Source: Verrucomicrobiales bacterium
GTDB taxonomy: Bacteria > Verrucomicrobiota > Verrucomicrobiia > Verrucomicrobiales > Verrucomicrobiaceae
Direction of reading: 5' to 3'
Assembly: GCA_003453085.1 (NCBI GenBank)
Contig: DMMK01000109.1
Location: 6,394 to 14,667, forward strand
Length of the DNA: 8,274 bases
The notes under the pieces were generated by a model. The model was not told the DNA's origin, searched no databases, and saw only the letters and a list, made by a program, of their open reading frames with translations. A program made the position numbers and the translations under genes. Positions 1-6,968 of this stretch are shown here, one piece after another. The first letter of the stretch is position 1; each line of letters begins with the position of its first letter.

Positions 1-1839
1 AAAGCTGGCCCCGCCGGTGTAGGTGCCGGCGCGCTGGAACCACTTGAAGAACTCCTCACGCAGGGCCGGGGTCCAGCCGGTTTTGGCCAAGCGCAGGCTT
101 TTGGCATAACCGATCTGCTCCTCCTGAGTGGGGCTGCTGTTCACCAGAGGTACGGTCTTGGCCACCACCCCTTCATCGCCGAGGTAAACGAGCATCTCAC
201 ACAGGTCCTGGCTGAGGCCGAAGTCTTTGTGAGGGAAGAGAGGGGCAAAGCGGGCGATGGCGCTTTTCTTTTGTTCCATCGTTGGTTGGGCCAGGCGCAG
301 GAAGGCCAGGCTGTAGTTGCGCAGCAGGGTGGTCTGGCCCAGGAGGTCCAGACCTTCGAGAGGGATCTTGTCGAGGGCCGCGATGACGGCCGGCTGGTCT
401 TCGGGGGAGCCATGGCGGATCAGGGCCATGAGCGCGGTGAGGGCAGCGCGCGGTTCCTTTTCGCCTAACGCCTTATCCTTCCAGGAGGCCACAGGCTGGT
501 GCTCGATGGCGATGCGCGCGGCATTGCGGATGAGGCGGTCGGTGTTGCCAAGGTGTGGCCACGCTGCCGCGAGGGCTTCTGCATTGGCTACGCCGTGAAA
601 GGCCTCCAGGCTGCGGCGCAGGGCATGCAGCTTTTTCGCTTCTCCTTCCAGTTTCATGGGGGCGGCTGCGGTGGATTCACTGCCGGTGTAAGTCACACGA
701 TAGAGCGCGGACTGGGTCTTGCGTCCGCCGATGGCAAAGTACATCGCACCATCCTTCGGATTTACGACCAGATCAGTGAGAGGCAGAGGCTGGGCACTGA
801 TGAACTCCTCGAAATCGGCGTCATAACCCGCTCCATCAGGGCGCAGATGCACGGCGTACATCTTGCCATAGCTCCAGTCATTGATGAAGAAGGCCTCCTG
901 ATACTTGGCCGGGAATTTTGCCCCGTAACCAAATTGCGTCCCCGTGGGAGAACCGGGGCCGATGTCCGTGACCGGCGGCACGCCGTCCTCCCAGCGCACA
1001 GGCCATTTGGCGGAGCCGTTGCGCCAGCCGAATTCGCTTCCGCTCAGCACCTGGCAGACGCGGGTGGGGCGGTACCAGGGCAGGCTCATGTCCCACTCCA
1101 TGTCGGCATCATAGGTGAAGAGATCGCCTTCATGGTTGAAGGCCGCGCCGTATTGGTTGCGAAAGCCGGTGGTGATGAGCTCCCACTGCTTGCCATCCAG
1201 GCTGACCTTGGCCACCCAGCCACGTGGGGCCAGGGCATCCTTCATGAAACCACGGCCATAGATGCGCGGCAGCAAAATATCCTCCTGCCACACGGCGGGC
1301 ACGCGGCTATTGCTGAATTCAGTCAGCGGTGTCTGGTTGCCCACGATAACGTAGATGCTCTCGCCATCGGGCCCAGGCACCACGTAGTGGGGGCCGTGCT
1401 CGCCCGCCCGCTCGGTGTAACCGCGCAGCAGTTCGACTTTGTCAAAAGTGTCATCTCCATTGCTGTCGCTGACCTTGTACAAACCACGGCCCTGATACTC
1501 ATCGCCATTCACCTGGAGATAGATCGCCCCTTTCACAAAAGCCATGCCCTGGGCGGCACCGATGGGCAGATCCATCTTTTCAATTTTCGTCTCCGAAGGG
1601 CTGCCGCCCAGCGCGGGCGGGGTGATACGGTAGAGCGGGCCGTACTGGTCAGAGGCAATCAGGCGGCCTTTGTCATCCAAGCACATGCTGACCCAGGATC
1701 CCTGCTCTGCCTTCGGCACGGTGTAGAGCAGTTCGACTCGGAAATCCTTCTTCACTTTGATCTGCGCCACCGGGGTGGCGGCCTCATCAGCCCGCAGGCT
1801 GGCAGTCAAAAAGGCAAGGGGCAGGAGGTAACGGATCAT
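1..1839 (-). CDS. Secreted beta-propeller protein of the PVC-type heme-binding (CxxCH) family, C-terminus cut by window edge
   Basis: The frame is open from an ATG at 1839 to the left edge, giving 613 codons without a stop, so the gene is incomplete. Residues 1-17 form a signal peptide (basic start, hydrophobic core, likely cleavage after A17 in SLRA/DEAA), so the product should be exported. Residues about 35-385 read as a glucose/sorbosone-dehydrogenase-like beta-propeller, with repeated blade motifs such as SDQYGPLYRI (63-72), NGDEYQGRGLY (111-121) and GFRNQYGAAFN (225-235). Residues about 400-600 are alpha-helical and HEAT-like. Family members in Planctomycetes and Verrucomicrobia continue into a c-type cytochrome domain with a CxxCH heme site; that part would lie beyond position 1 and is not seen. 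No CxxCH occurs in the visible portion. The exact substrate is unknown; a role in periplasmic oxidation of sugars or polysaccharide-derived compounds is often assumed. No Shine-Dalgarno motif precedes the ATG. The family assignment is from recognition of sequence motifs, not a search. Confidence 0.85.
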   Translation of the reverse strand, partial: MIRYLLPLAFLTASLRADEAATPVAQIKVKKDFRVELLYTVPKAEQGSWVSMCLDDKGRLIASDQYGPLYRITPPALGGSPSETKIEKMDLPIGAAQGMAFVKGAIYLQVNGDEYQGRGLYKVSDSNGDDTFDKVELLRGYTERAGEHGPHYVVPGPDGESIYVIVGNQTPLTEFSNSRVPAVWQEDILLPRIYGRGFMKDALAPRGWVAKVSLDGKQWELITTGFRNQYGAAFNHEGDLFTYDADMEWDMSLPWYRPTRVCQVLSGSEFGWRNGSAKWPVRWEDGVPPVTDIGPGSPTGTQFGYGAKFPAKYQEAFFINDWSYGKMYAVHLRPDGAGYDADFEEFISAQPLPLTDLVVNPKDGAMYFAIGGRKTQSALYRVTYTGSESTAAAPMKLEGEAKKLHALRRSLEAFHGVANAEALAAAWPHLGNTDRLIRNAARIAIEHQPVASWKDKALGEKEPRAALTALMALIRHGSPEDQPAVIAALDKIPLEGLDLLGQTTLLRNYSLAFLRLAQPTMEQKKSAIARFAPLFPHKDFGLSQDLCEMLVYLGDEGVVAKTVPLVNSSPTQEEQIGYAKSLRLAKTGWTPALREEFFKWFQRAGTYTGGASF

Positions 1840-1967
1840 GATCAGTAGGGTAGCGGTAAAAGGGCGGGTAACCTTGGTTCGGCAGGTCAACGCCAGTCCG
1901 GTTAACAGGCTTGCATTTGTCGAAGGTTCCGCTGGCTATGGCGAGCAAAAAATGGCCGACCAGGAGC

Positions 1968-1999
1968 AAACAAAAGGGGCGATGCAGACGACTGCCCCG
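1968..1999 (-). terminator. Probable intrinsic terminator of clpX
   Basis: On the minus strand, 20 nt after the clpX stop codon, CGGGGCAG and CTGC..GCCCC can form a hairpin: GGGGC at 1998-1994 pairs with GCCCC at 1980-1976, or GCAG/CTGC pairs around a TCGT loop. It is followed directly by TTTTGTTT (1975-1968). The stem is short and imperfect and the T-tract is interrupted by one G, so this is a moderate call. Confidence 0.5.
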
Positions 2000-2018
2000 A
2001 GTGACGAGGCGGGGCTGC

Positions 2019-3296
2019 TTACGCCGCGTTCCGCTCGATGCGCTTGCGCAAGATCGGTGGGCGCTCGCCCTTCACCACGGCTTCATTGATGGAGACGGAA
2101 CGAACATCCATGCGGCTGGGTACATCATACATCACGTCCAGCATGATGCGCTCGAAGATGCTGCGCAGGCCACGCGCGCCGGTGCCGCGTTTGACGGCCT
2201 CGCGGGCCATGGCTAGCAGGCCCTCTTTATTGATGTTGAGGTCCACCCCGTCCATGTTCATGAGCTTCGCATACTGCTTCAGCAGGGCGTTTTTCGGCTC
2301 GGTGAGTACGCGCACGAGTTCCTGTTCGGTCAGGGCCTCCAGGGAGCAGATGACGGGCAGACGGCCAATAAATTCGGGGATGAGTCCGTAGCCGAGTAGG
2401 TCTTCCGGCTCCACCACCATCGGGCCTTTTTTCTCCTCTTCGGGCGACAGGGTGGCCATATTGAAGCCGAGAGTCTGCTTGCCCTTGCGGCGTTTGATGA
2501 TGTCTTCCAGGCCGACAAAGGCGCCACCGCAGATGAACAAGATGTTCTCGGTATTCACCTGGATATACTCCTGCTGCGGGTGCTTGCGTCCGCCCTGAGG
2601 CGGCACGTTGCAAACGGTGCCTTCGATGATCTTCAGGAGTGCCTGCTGCACGCCTTCACCAGACACATCCCGAGTGATGCTGACGTTGCTGGTCGTGCGA
2701 CCGATTTTGTCAATCTCATCAATGTAGATGATGCCGATCTCGGCCTTGGCGATGTCATAGTCTGCAGACTGGAGCAGGCGCAGGATGATGTTTTCCACAT
2801 CCTCACCCACATAACCGGCCTCTGTCAGCGTCGTCGCATCCGCGATGCTGAACGGCACATTCAAAATCTTTGCCAACGTTTTGGCGAGCAATGTTTTGCC
2901 GCAGCCTGTGGGGCCCAGAAGCAGTACGTTGCTCTTTTCCAGTTCCACATCGTCCGGCCCCGGCAACTTGCGGGCGTTGCCTTCCTTTTTGGCCGCCAGT
3001 TGCTGGCTATGCAGGATGCGCTTGTAGTGGTTGTGTACCGCCACACTCAGCACCTTCTTGGCCTGCGACTGGCCGATGACGTGCTGGTCCAAAATTGCCG
3101 CGATGTCGGCCGGCTTCGGCACGGACAGCGCCGGCATCGTCTCGGATTCCTGCGCAGCTTCCTTGTCGAGGATGGCCTTGCACACGCCGATGCAGTTGTC
3201 GCAAATGTAAACCCCAGGCCCAGCGATCAGTTTGCGCACCTCCGCATGGCTTTTGCCACAGAAGGAGCACAAGGTAACGGTCGAAGCGCGAGGCAT
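2019..3296 (-). CDS. clpX: ClpX, ATP-dependent unfoldase subunit of the ClpXP protease
   Basis: Full-length (425 aa, close to the usual 420-430). ClpX is a hexameric AAA+ unfoldase in the cytoplasm that recognises tagged or degron-bearing proteins, unfolds them and threads them into ClpP. The N-terminal zinc-binding domain has its four cysteines at C10, C13, C32 and C35. The AAA+ module shows Walker A GPTGCGKT (128-135), the pore-1 loop GYVG (161-164), Walker B IIYIDEID (189-196), the RKH pore-2 loop (237-239), the arginine finger in EFIGR (R312) and sensor-2 GARGLR (R375). The ClpP-docking loop reads LGF (276-278) where E. coli has IGF. The start at 3296 places the zinc finger where expected. 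It lies 157 bp downstream of clpP on the same strand, but an intrinsic terminator intervenes, so it probably has its own promoter; a TTGACG hexamer (minus strand, 3390-3385) has no convincing -10 partner. No Shine-Dalgarno sequence is visible; only a GAG sits too near the ATG. Confidence 0.98.
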   Translation of the reverse strand: MPRASTVTLCSFCGKSHAEVRKLIAGPGVYICDNCIGVCKAILDKEAAQESETMPALSVPKPADIAAILDQHVIGQSQAKKVLSVAVHNHYKRILHSQQLAAKKEGNARKLPGPDDVELEKSNVLLLGPTGCGKTLLAKTLAKILNVPFSIADATTLTEAGYVGEDVENIILRLLQSADYDIAKAEIGIIYIDEIDKIGRTTSNVSITRDVSGEGVQQALLKIIEGTVCNVPPQGGRKHPQQEYIQVNTENILFICGGAFVGLEDIIKRRKGKQTLGFNMATLSPEEEKKGPMVVEPEDLLGYGLIPEFIGRLPVICSLEALTEQELVRVLTEPKNALLKQYAKLMNMDGVDLNINKEGLLAMAREAVKRGTGARGLRSIFERIMLDVMYDVPSRMDVRSVSINEAVVKGERPPILRKRIERNAA

Positions 3297-3388
3297 ATCT
3301 CAGTGTCGCATCAATGGGGTGGTGGAGTCAAGCAGGCAAGGAAGGAGAAGACGTGGCCGGAAAAGGTGAAATCCCGGCAGAAAACGTC

Positions 3389-3431
3389 AAAAAAACAGGT
3401 CAAGCAGGAGCCATGCCCCTTTCTTGACCTG
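3389..3431 (-). terminator. Intrinsic terminator between clpP and clpX
   Basis: Perfect 9-bp inverted repeat: CAGGTCAAG at 3396-3404 and CTTGACCTG at 3423-3431, with three further inner pairs possible (AGG 3406-3408 with CCT 3418-3420). Read on the minus strand, the hairpin begins 22 nt after the clpP stop and is followed at once by seven T residues (3395-3389). This is the layout of a Rho-independent terminator acting on clpP transcripts. Nothing suggests it works in the opposite direction. Confidence 0.85.
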
Positions 3432-3453
3432 CATCACTGCCTTGGAAGCCGCT

Positions 3454-4101
3454 TTAGGCTGCCACCGTCGGCAGCTCGCGATTGCTCTGCAGCACTTTGT
3501 CCACCAGGCCGTAGGCCGCAGCTTCTTCAGCGCTCATGTAATTGTCACGGTCCGCGTCGCGCTCGATCACCTCAGGGGTCTTGCCACAGTGGTGCGCGAG
3601 GATGCGGTTGAGCCGGCGCTTCAGTTTGTACATGAAGTCCACGGTGCGCTCCACGTCACTGGCCGTGCCCCGGGCACCGCCGGAGACCTGGTGGATCATG
3701 ATGTCGCTGTTCGGCAGGGCAAAACGCTTGCCCTTGGTGCCGGAGGCCAGCAGCACAGCACCCATGCTGGCGCAGATGCCGATGCAGTAGGTGTTCACGT
3801 CGCAGGTGACGAACTGCATCGTGTCATAGATGGCCAGACCGGCTGTCACGGAGCCGCCAGGGCTGTTGATGTAAAAATGGATGTCCTTCTTGGGATCCTG
3901 CATCTGCAGAAAGAGGAACTGGGCGATGATGACGTTCGCCACCTGGTCATTCACATCGCTGCCGAGGAAAATGATGCGGTCCTTCAGGAGGCGAGAATAG
4001 ATGTCGTAGGAGCGCTCCATGCGTCCTTCGCTTTCGATCACGACGGGGACAATGTAATTGCTGGGCGAGATGGAGCTGGGGAAATCTTCGGGGTTGGACA
4101 T
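3454..4101 (-). CDS. clpP: ClpP, proteolytic subunit of the Clp protease
   Basis: Serine protease that forms the double-heptamer chamber which degrades proteins fed by ClpX or other Clp ATPases in the cytoplasm. The 215-aa product matches the family length (about 195-210). The catalytic triad is visible: S112 in ASMGA, H137 in MIHQ and D186 in the [10 protein letters not shown] segment. The oxyanion-region motif SPGGSV (80-85) and the hallmark SYDIYSRLL (31-39) are also present. By alignment in mind with E. coli ClpP, the first 15 or so residues could be a cleaved propeptide before YIVPVVIE. I chose the ATG at 4101 because the homologous region begins just after it; the frame stays open upstream to an ATG at 4281, but those 60 codons resemble no ClpP sequence. 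It is divergent from rpsB. A sigma-70-like promoter lies so close to the ATG that the mRNA may be nearly leaderless. No Shine-Dalgarno motif is present. Confidence 0.98.
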   Translation of the reverse strand: MSNPEDFPSSISPSNYIVPVVIESEGRMERSYDIYSRLLKDRIIFLGSDVNDQVANVIIAQFLFLQMQDPKKDIHFYINSPGGSVTAGLAIYDTMQFVTCDVNTYCIGICASMGAVLLASGTKGKRFALPNSDIMIHQVSGGARGTASDVERTVDFMYKLKRRLNRILAHHCGKTPEVIERDADRDNYMSAEEAAAYGLVDKVLQSNRELPTVAA

Positions 4102-4451
4102 AGTAGTGTTAATCAAAGGGGGGCTGCGCACCTTGTCAAACAAGGCCGTCGCTTCACCTGCAAACAATACGCACCGTCCGCCGTGGCCAGATGTCGGCAG
4201 TTTGGAGACTGCAAAGGTCTCTCCGGGGCCTCTACAAAGCCTGATGCCCGCTTCCGTGACACCCGCGCCACGAAAAAGCACTTGCCGAATTGGCTTCTGC
4301 CCCTACTTTTGCGCCCCTTTTCCCAGGCACGGTTGCCCAGGATCAGGGAATTTAACCTCAACTCGCCCCTCTTTCGGATCTGTGCCACCCCGGCATTGAG
4401 CGTCTGCTCCCTGAGCAAAACGTGCGGAAGATCGGCCCTTCTAATACCTAC
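4102..4451. other. 350-bp divergent intergenic region between clpP and rpsB
   Basis: No supported gene lies here. It must carry promoters in both directions. The clpP side has the TTGACA promoter candidate. For rpsB, the best that I see is TTGCCG (4282-4287), 16 nt, TACTTT (4304-4309), which would give a leader of roughly 135 nt; this is weak. The putative rpsB leader contains several short complementary pairs: GGCA/TGCC around 4326-4337, TGCC/GGCA at 4383-4395, GCTC/GAGC at 4406-4416, and a longer-range CAGGGA (4344-4349) with TCCCTG (4408-4413). S2 is known to autoregulate rpsB-tsf through its leader in gammaproteobacteria, but I cannot match this sequence to that element. No tRNA or known riboswitch pattern was recognised. 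Confidence 0.6.
4111..4139 (-). promoter_or_regulatory. Candidate sigma-70-type promoter for clpP
   Basis: On the minus strand a consensus -35 TTGACA (4139-4134) is followed after 17 nt by TTGATT (4116-4111), which matches TATAAT at three of six positions. Only nine bases separate this -10 from the clpP ATG at 4101, so transcription would begin within about three bases of the start codon. The perfect -35 and ideal spacing support the call; the weak -10 limits it. Confidence 0.45.
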
Positions 4452-5141
4452 ATGTCCCAAGCACTCGCAGAACTCGTCGAAGCCGGAGTCCATTTCGGTC
4501 ACCAAACCAAGCGTTGGAACCCGAAGATGAAGCCTTTCATCCTCGACTCCCGCAACCAGATCCACATCCTCAACATCGAGGAGACCATCAAGCAGATCGA
4601 CGTCGCCGCTGAGTTCCTTTCCGAACTCGCCCGCAAAAACAAGCGCATCCTTTTCGTCGGTTGCAAACGCCAGGCTCAGGAAGCCATCCGCGAAGCAGCC
4701 GAAGCCTGCGGCCAGTTCTACGTGAACCATCGCTGGTTGGGCGGTACCCTCACGAACCTCGAAACCATCCGCAAGAGCGTCGCCCGCCTTGGCTATCTGG
4801 AAGAGATCGAGAAGAAGCCTGAGTTCAAACTCATGTCCAAGAAGGAACTCGCCTCCCTGAACCGCGAGCGCATCAAGCTGGAGCGCAACCTTCGTGGCGT
4901 GCGCGGCATGGACAAGTTCCCAGACGCCGTCGTCATCGTGGACTCCGCTCGCGAGCACATCGCCGTTCATGAAGCCCGCCGCCTCGGCATCCCGATCGTG
5001 GCCCTCGTGGACACCAATGCCGACCCAGACAAAGTGGACTACCCGATCGCCGCTAACGACGACGCCATCCGCTCCATCCGCATCATCCTGCAGAAGCTGA
5101 TCGACCCCGTCATCACCGCGACTGCTGAACTGAAGAAGTAA
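4452..5141 (+). CDS. rpsB: 30S ribosomal protein S2 (uS2)
   Basis: Component of the small ribosomal subunit, binding at the head-body junction near S1, needed for S1 attachment and initiation. The 229-aa product is full-length for the family (E. coli 241 aa). Hallmarks include [20 protein letters not shown] (11-30), [14 protein letters not shown] (89-102) and the C-terminal [14 protein letters not shown] (180-193). The ATG at 4452 gives the conserved [17 protein letters not shown] start; an in-frame ATG at 4422 would add ten residues ([10 protein letters not shown]) not typical of S2, so I rejected it. No Shine-Dalgarno motif precedes the chosen start. Codon choice is strongly biased to C-ending codons (almost all Ile as ATC), as expected for high expression. 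It is followed after 27 bp by tsf, the standard gene pair, and they very likely form one transcript ending at the 5813-5843 terminator. Confidence 0.98.
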   Translation: MSQALAELVEAGVHFGHQTKRWNPKMKPFILDSRNQIHILNIEETIKQIDVAAEFLSELARKNKRILFVGCKRQAQEAIREAAEACGQFYVNHRWLGGTLTNLETIRKSVARLGYLEEIEKKPEFKLMSKKELASLNRERIKLERNLRGVRGMDKFPDAVVIVDSAREHIAVHEARRLGIPIVALVDTNADPDKVDYPIAANDDAIRSIRIILQKLIDPVITATAELKK

Positions 5142-5168
5142 TTTTCCACCCCCTCCCCATCCCGACAC

Positions 5169-5774
5169 ATGGCTGAAATCTCCGCAAAAGTCGTCATGGC
5201 CCTTCGTGAAAAAACGAATGCCGCCATGATGGAATGTAAAGCTGCCCTCAAGGAAGCCGATGGCGACCTGGAAAAGGCCGAAGTCATCCTTCGCAAAAAA
5301 GGCACCATCAAGGCTGAAAAGAAGGCCGACCGCCAGACGAAGGAAGGCATCATCGCCTCCTACATCCACATGGCAGGCCGCATCGGCGTGCTCATCGAAG
5401 TGAACTGCGAAACCGACTTCGTCGCTCGCAACGAAATCTTCCAGGCCTTCGTCAAGGACATCTCCCTCCACATCGCCGCCGCGAACCCCAAGTTCCTCGG
5501 TCGCGAAGAGATCCCTGAGGCTCTCATCGCCAAGGAGCGCGACATCGCTGCTGACCAGATCAAGGGCAAGCCTGCTGAAATCGCTGAAAAAATCATCCAG
5601 GGCAAGATTGATAAAATCTTCTCTGACCAGTGCCTCCTGGAGCAGCCGTTCATCAAGAACCCTGACCAGACCATCGGTGACTTTGTGAAGAGCAAAATCT
5701 CCGAGCTGGGTGAAAACCTCGTCGTGCGCCGCTTCGTGCGCTTCGCCGTGGGTGAAGACCTCGCCACTGCGTAA
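5169..5774 (+). CDS. tsf: Elongation factor Ts, short form
   Basis: Guanine nucleotide exchange factor that releases GDP from EF-Tu in the cytoplasm so that it can rebind GTP and aminoacyl-tRNA. The N-terminal UBA-like domain spans about residues 4-45 (LREKTNAAMMECKAALKEADGD, 12-33). The signature TDFVARN (82-88) carries the Asp-Phe pair that inserts into EF-Tu. At 201 aa it is much shorter than the 283-aa E. coli protein and resembles the short Thermus-type EF-Ts (about 196 aa), with one core subdomain and no coiled-coil insertion; the end (LVVRRFVRFAVGEDL, 184-198) looks like a natural C-terminus, so this is not a truncation. The 27-bp gap after rpsB is pyrimidine-rich and lacks a Shine-Dalgarno motif, so translation may rely on coupling or an unstructured leader. 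A strong terminator starts 38 bp after the stop; pyrH and frr, which follow tsf in many bacteria, are absent here. Confidence 0.98.
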   Translation: MAEISAKVVMALREKTNAAMMECKAALKEADGDLEKAEVILRKKGTIKAEKKADRQTKEGIIASYIHMAGRIGVLIEVNCETDFVARNEIFQAFVKDISLHIAAANPKFLGREEIPEALIAKERDIAADQIKGKPAEIAEKIIQGKIDKIFSDQCLLEQPFIKNPDQTIGDFVKSKISELGENLVVRRFVRFAVGEDLATA

Positions 5775-5812
5775 GACCGGCTAGGCTGTTCTCAACAGAT
5801 TAAAACCTCATG

Positions 5813-5843
5813 AAGGGCGGGATGAAAATCCCGCCCTTTTTTT
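5813..5843 (+). terminator. Intrinsic terminator of the rpsB-tsf unit
   Basis: Perfect 11-bp stem, AAGGGCGGGAT (5813-5823) with ATCCCGCCCTT (5828-5838), closed by a stable GAAA tetraloop (5824-5827) and ending in a run of seven T residues (5837-5843). It lies 38 nt after the tsf stop. This is a canonical Rho-independent terminator and the clearest regulatory signal in the window. Confidence 0.95.
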
Positions 5844-5876
5844 GGCGATGCGCCCGCAAAAAAATTCGAGAGCTGT

Positions 5877-5919
5877 TTTATGCTGAGCGGGTATCACCAG
5901 TAACGTGAAATAGCATAAA
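5877..5919. repeat. Imperfect dyad upstream of the TSUP transporter gene
   Basis: TTTATGCT (5877-5884) and AGCATAAA (5912-5919) are perfect 8-bp complements separated by 27 nt. Inside them TCAC (5894-5897) and GTGA (5905-5908) can extend the structure around a 7-nt loop. The right arm ends 53 bp before the transporter ATG. No T-tract follows, so it is not a terminator. It could be a protein-binding operator, an mRNA leader hairpin or chance; AT-rich arms in a GC-rich genome make it noticeable. Confidence 0.4.
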
Positions 5920-5972
5920 CAGACCGTAGGTTTGCCGATTGATGGCCGCGGTTCTGCTGACAAGCCTGCGGT

Positions 5973-6968
5973 ATGTTTCGCAGCAAAGTCTTCACGGTTT
6001 GGTTTGTCATCATGCTCATTGTCTGGGCGGGTCTGTTTTTTTCGTTCTCCGACCTGTCGTTTCTGGCGTCGCACCTACATTACCCAGCCATCATGGTGCT
6101 TGGGGCCTTCGTCGCGGGGCTGACGCCGGAGGGAGGAGGTGCCGTTGCGTTTCCGGTGCTGAGCATTTTCTTCAACATTGACCGTGTCATTGCACGTGAC
6201 TTCAGCCTGATGATCCAAAGCATCGGCATGACCAGCGCCAGCATTTTCATCCTCAGTCATCGGGACAGTGTGCTGAGGGCTTACAAGCCGATGCTGTACT
6301 TCATCCCGGTGGCGTTTGTGGGGTTTGTCATAGGGATGCTGACCTTGCAGACAATACCGGTGTATATCATCCAGGCCCTTTTCCTGAGCCTCATCACCAC
6401 CTTTGCCATCGCTTACATTTACAGCAGCCACCGTGGATCTCGGACATCACTGGAATTCCGAGGCGGTTGGGATGCCGTTTATCTGGGTGTCATTTTGCTG
6501 GTTGCGGGCATGTGCGCGAGCCTCTTCGGCACGGGGGCAGACATCATTCTCTATACCTTGTTGGTCACCCGCTTCAGCATGAATGAAAAGGTGGCCACCC
6601 ATCTGAGCATCATGATCATGGCCGCCATGAGCGTGCTCGGCTATGGCTACCGTCACTTTGTCGATGCCGGACTGACGCATGACCAGGTGGGCACCTGGCT
6701 GTGCGCGTACCCGGTGGTTCTTTTCATGGCACCGTTTGGTTCCTACATCCTGCACAAGATGAATGTGGAGTGGATGTTGCGCGGCGTCGTCCTCCTCAAC
6801 ATCGGCCAGTTGCTCTACTTTAACATCAACAAGCCGTCCGTGGAAAAGCTGATCGCTTCCGGAATCTTCTGCATCGTCTTGATGTTCGTCTTTGCCATCA
6901 CGCTCTCGCGTCTTGCGAAAAAAAGCCGGACAGATGACACCGCTTTGCCGCAGCCTGAGGAGGCCTGA
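5973..6968 (+). CDS. TSUP family membrane transporter (sulfite exporter TauE/SafE-like)
   Basis: Inner-membrane protein of 331 aa with about nine or ten hydrophobic segments, approximately 7-23, 35-51, 80-95, 106-127, 130-150, 168-188, 208-226, 243-262, 268-284 and 294-314. The family is built of two homologous halves; here the first-half motif GLTPEGGGAVAFPVL (49-63) and the second-half segment GTGADIILYTLLV (186-198) followed by NEKVATHLSI (204-213) fit. Family members move small anions such as sulfite, sulfonates or organic acids, but the substrate cannot be read from the sequence and no sulfur-metabolism neighbours are visible. It is longer than the typical 250-residue member because of an extra N-terminal membrane segment and a polar C-terminal tail (315-331). 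It is separated from tsf by a strong terminator and so needs its own promoter, probably within 5844-5972. Its codon use is less C-biased than in rpsB and tsf, implying lower expression. No Shine-Dalgarno motif precedes the ATG. Confidence 0.88.
   Translation: MFRSKVFTVWFVIMLIVWAGLFFSFSDLSFLASHLHYPAIMVLGAFVAGLTPEGGGAVAFPVLSIFFNIDRVIARDFSLMIQSIGMTSASIFILSHRDSVLRAYKPMLYFIPVAFVGFVIGMLTLQTIPVYIIQALFLSLITTFAIAYIYSSHRGSRTSLEFRGGWDAVYLGVILLVAGMCASLFGTGADIILYTLLVTRFSMNEKVATHLSIMIMAAMSVLGYGYRHFVDAGLTHDQVGTWLCAYPVVLFMAPFGSYILHKMNVEWMLRGVVLLNIGQLLYFNINKPSVEKLIASGIFCIVLMFVFAITLSRLAKKSRTDDTALPQPEEA

Noticed and set aside
499..1848. Long open frame on the plus strand (449 codons)
   Set aside because: It is antisense to the propeller gene, whose minus-strand translation has a signal peptide and recognisable family motifs. 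The plus-strand product resembles nothing and is explained by GC-rich codon structure.
3356..3378. GCCGG/CCGGC hairpin in the clpX leader
   Set aside because: Only five pairs with a 13-nt loop and no T-tract; expected by chance in GC-rich DNA.
2580..3611. Plus-strand open frame of 343 codons
   Set aside because: It overlaps clpX antisense and runs over the clpP terminator; clpX is certain, so this is a shadow.
4102..4281. 60-codon N-terminal extension of ClpP from an ATG at 4281
   Set aside because: The extension shows no ClpP similarity, would make an unusually long protein, and overlaps the likely promoter. The ATG at 4101 gives the normal length.
4422..4451. Ten-residue upstream extension of S2
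   Set aside because: [10 protein letters not shown] is not a typical S2 start, while the ATG at 4452 opens on the conserved N-terminus.
4113..5471. Minus-strand open frame of 452 codons
   Set aside because: It lies antisense to both rpsB and tsf. Its valine/aspartate/glycine-rich translation is the typical shadow of strongly biased codons on the other strand.
5808..6074. Minus-strand frame of 88 codons across the tsf terminator and transporter start
   Set aside because: It covers a clear terminator and the membrane protein start, has low-complexity charged residues and no recognisable homology.
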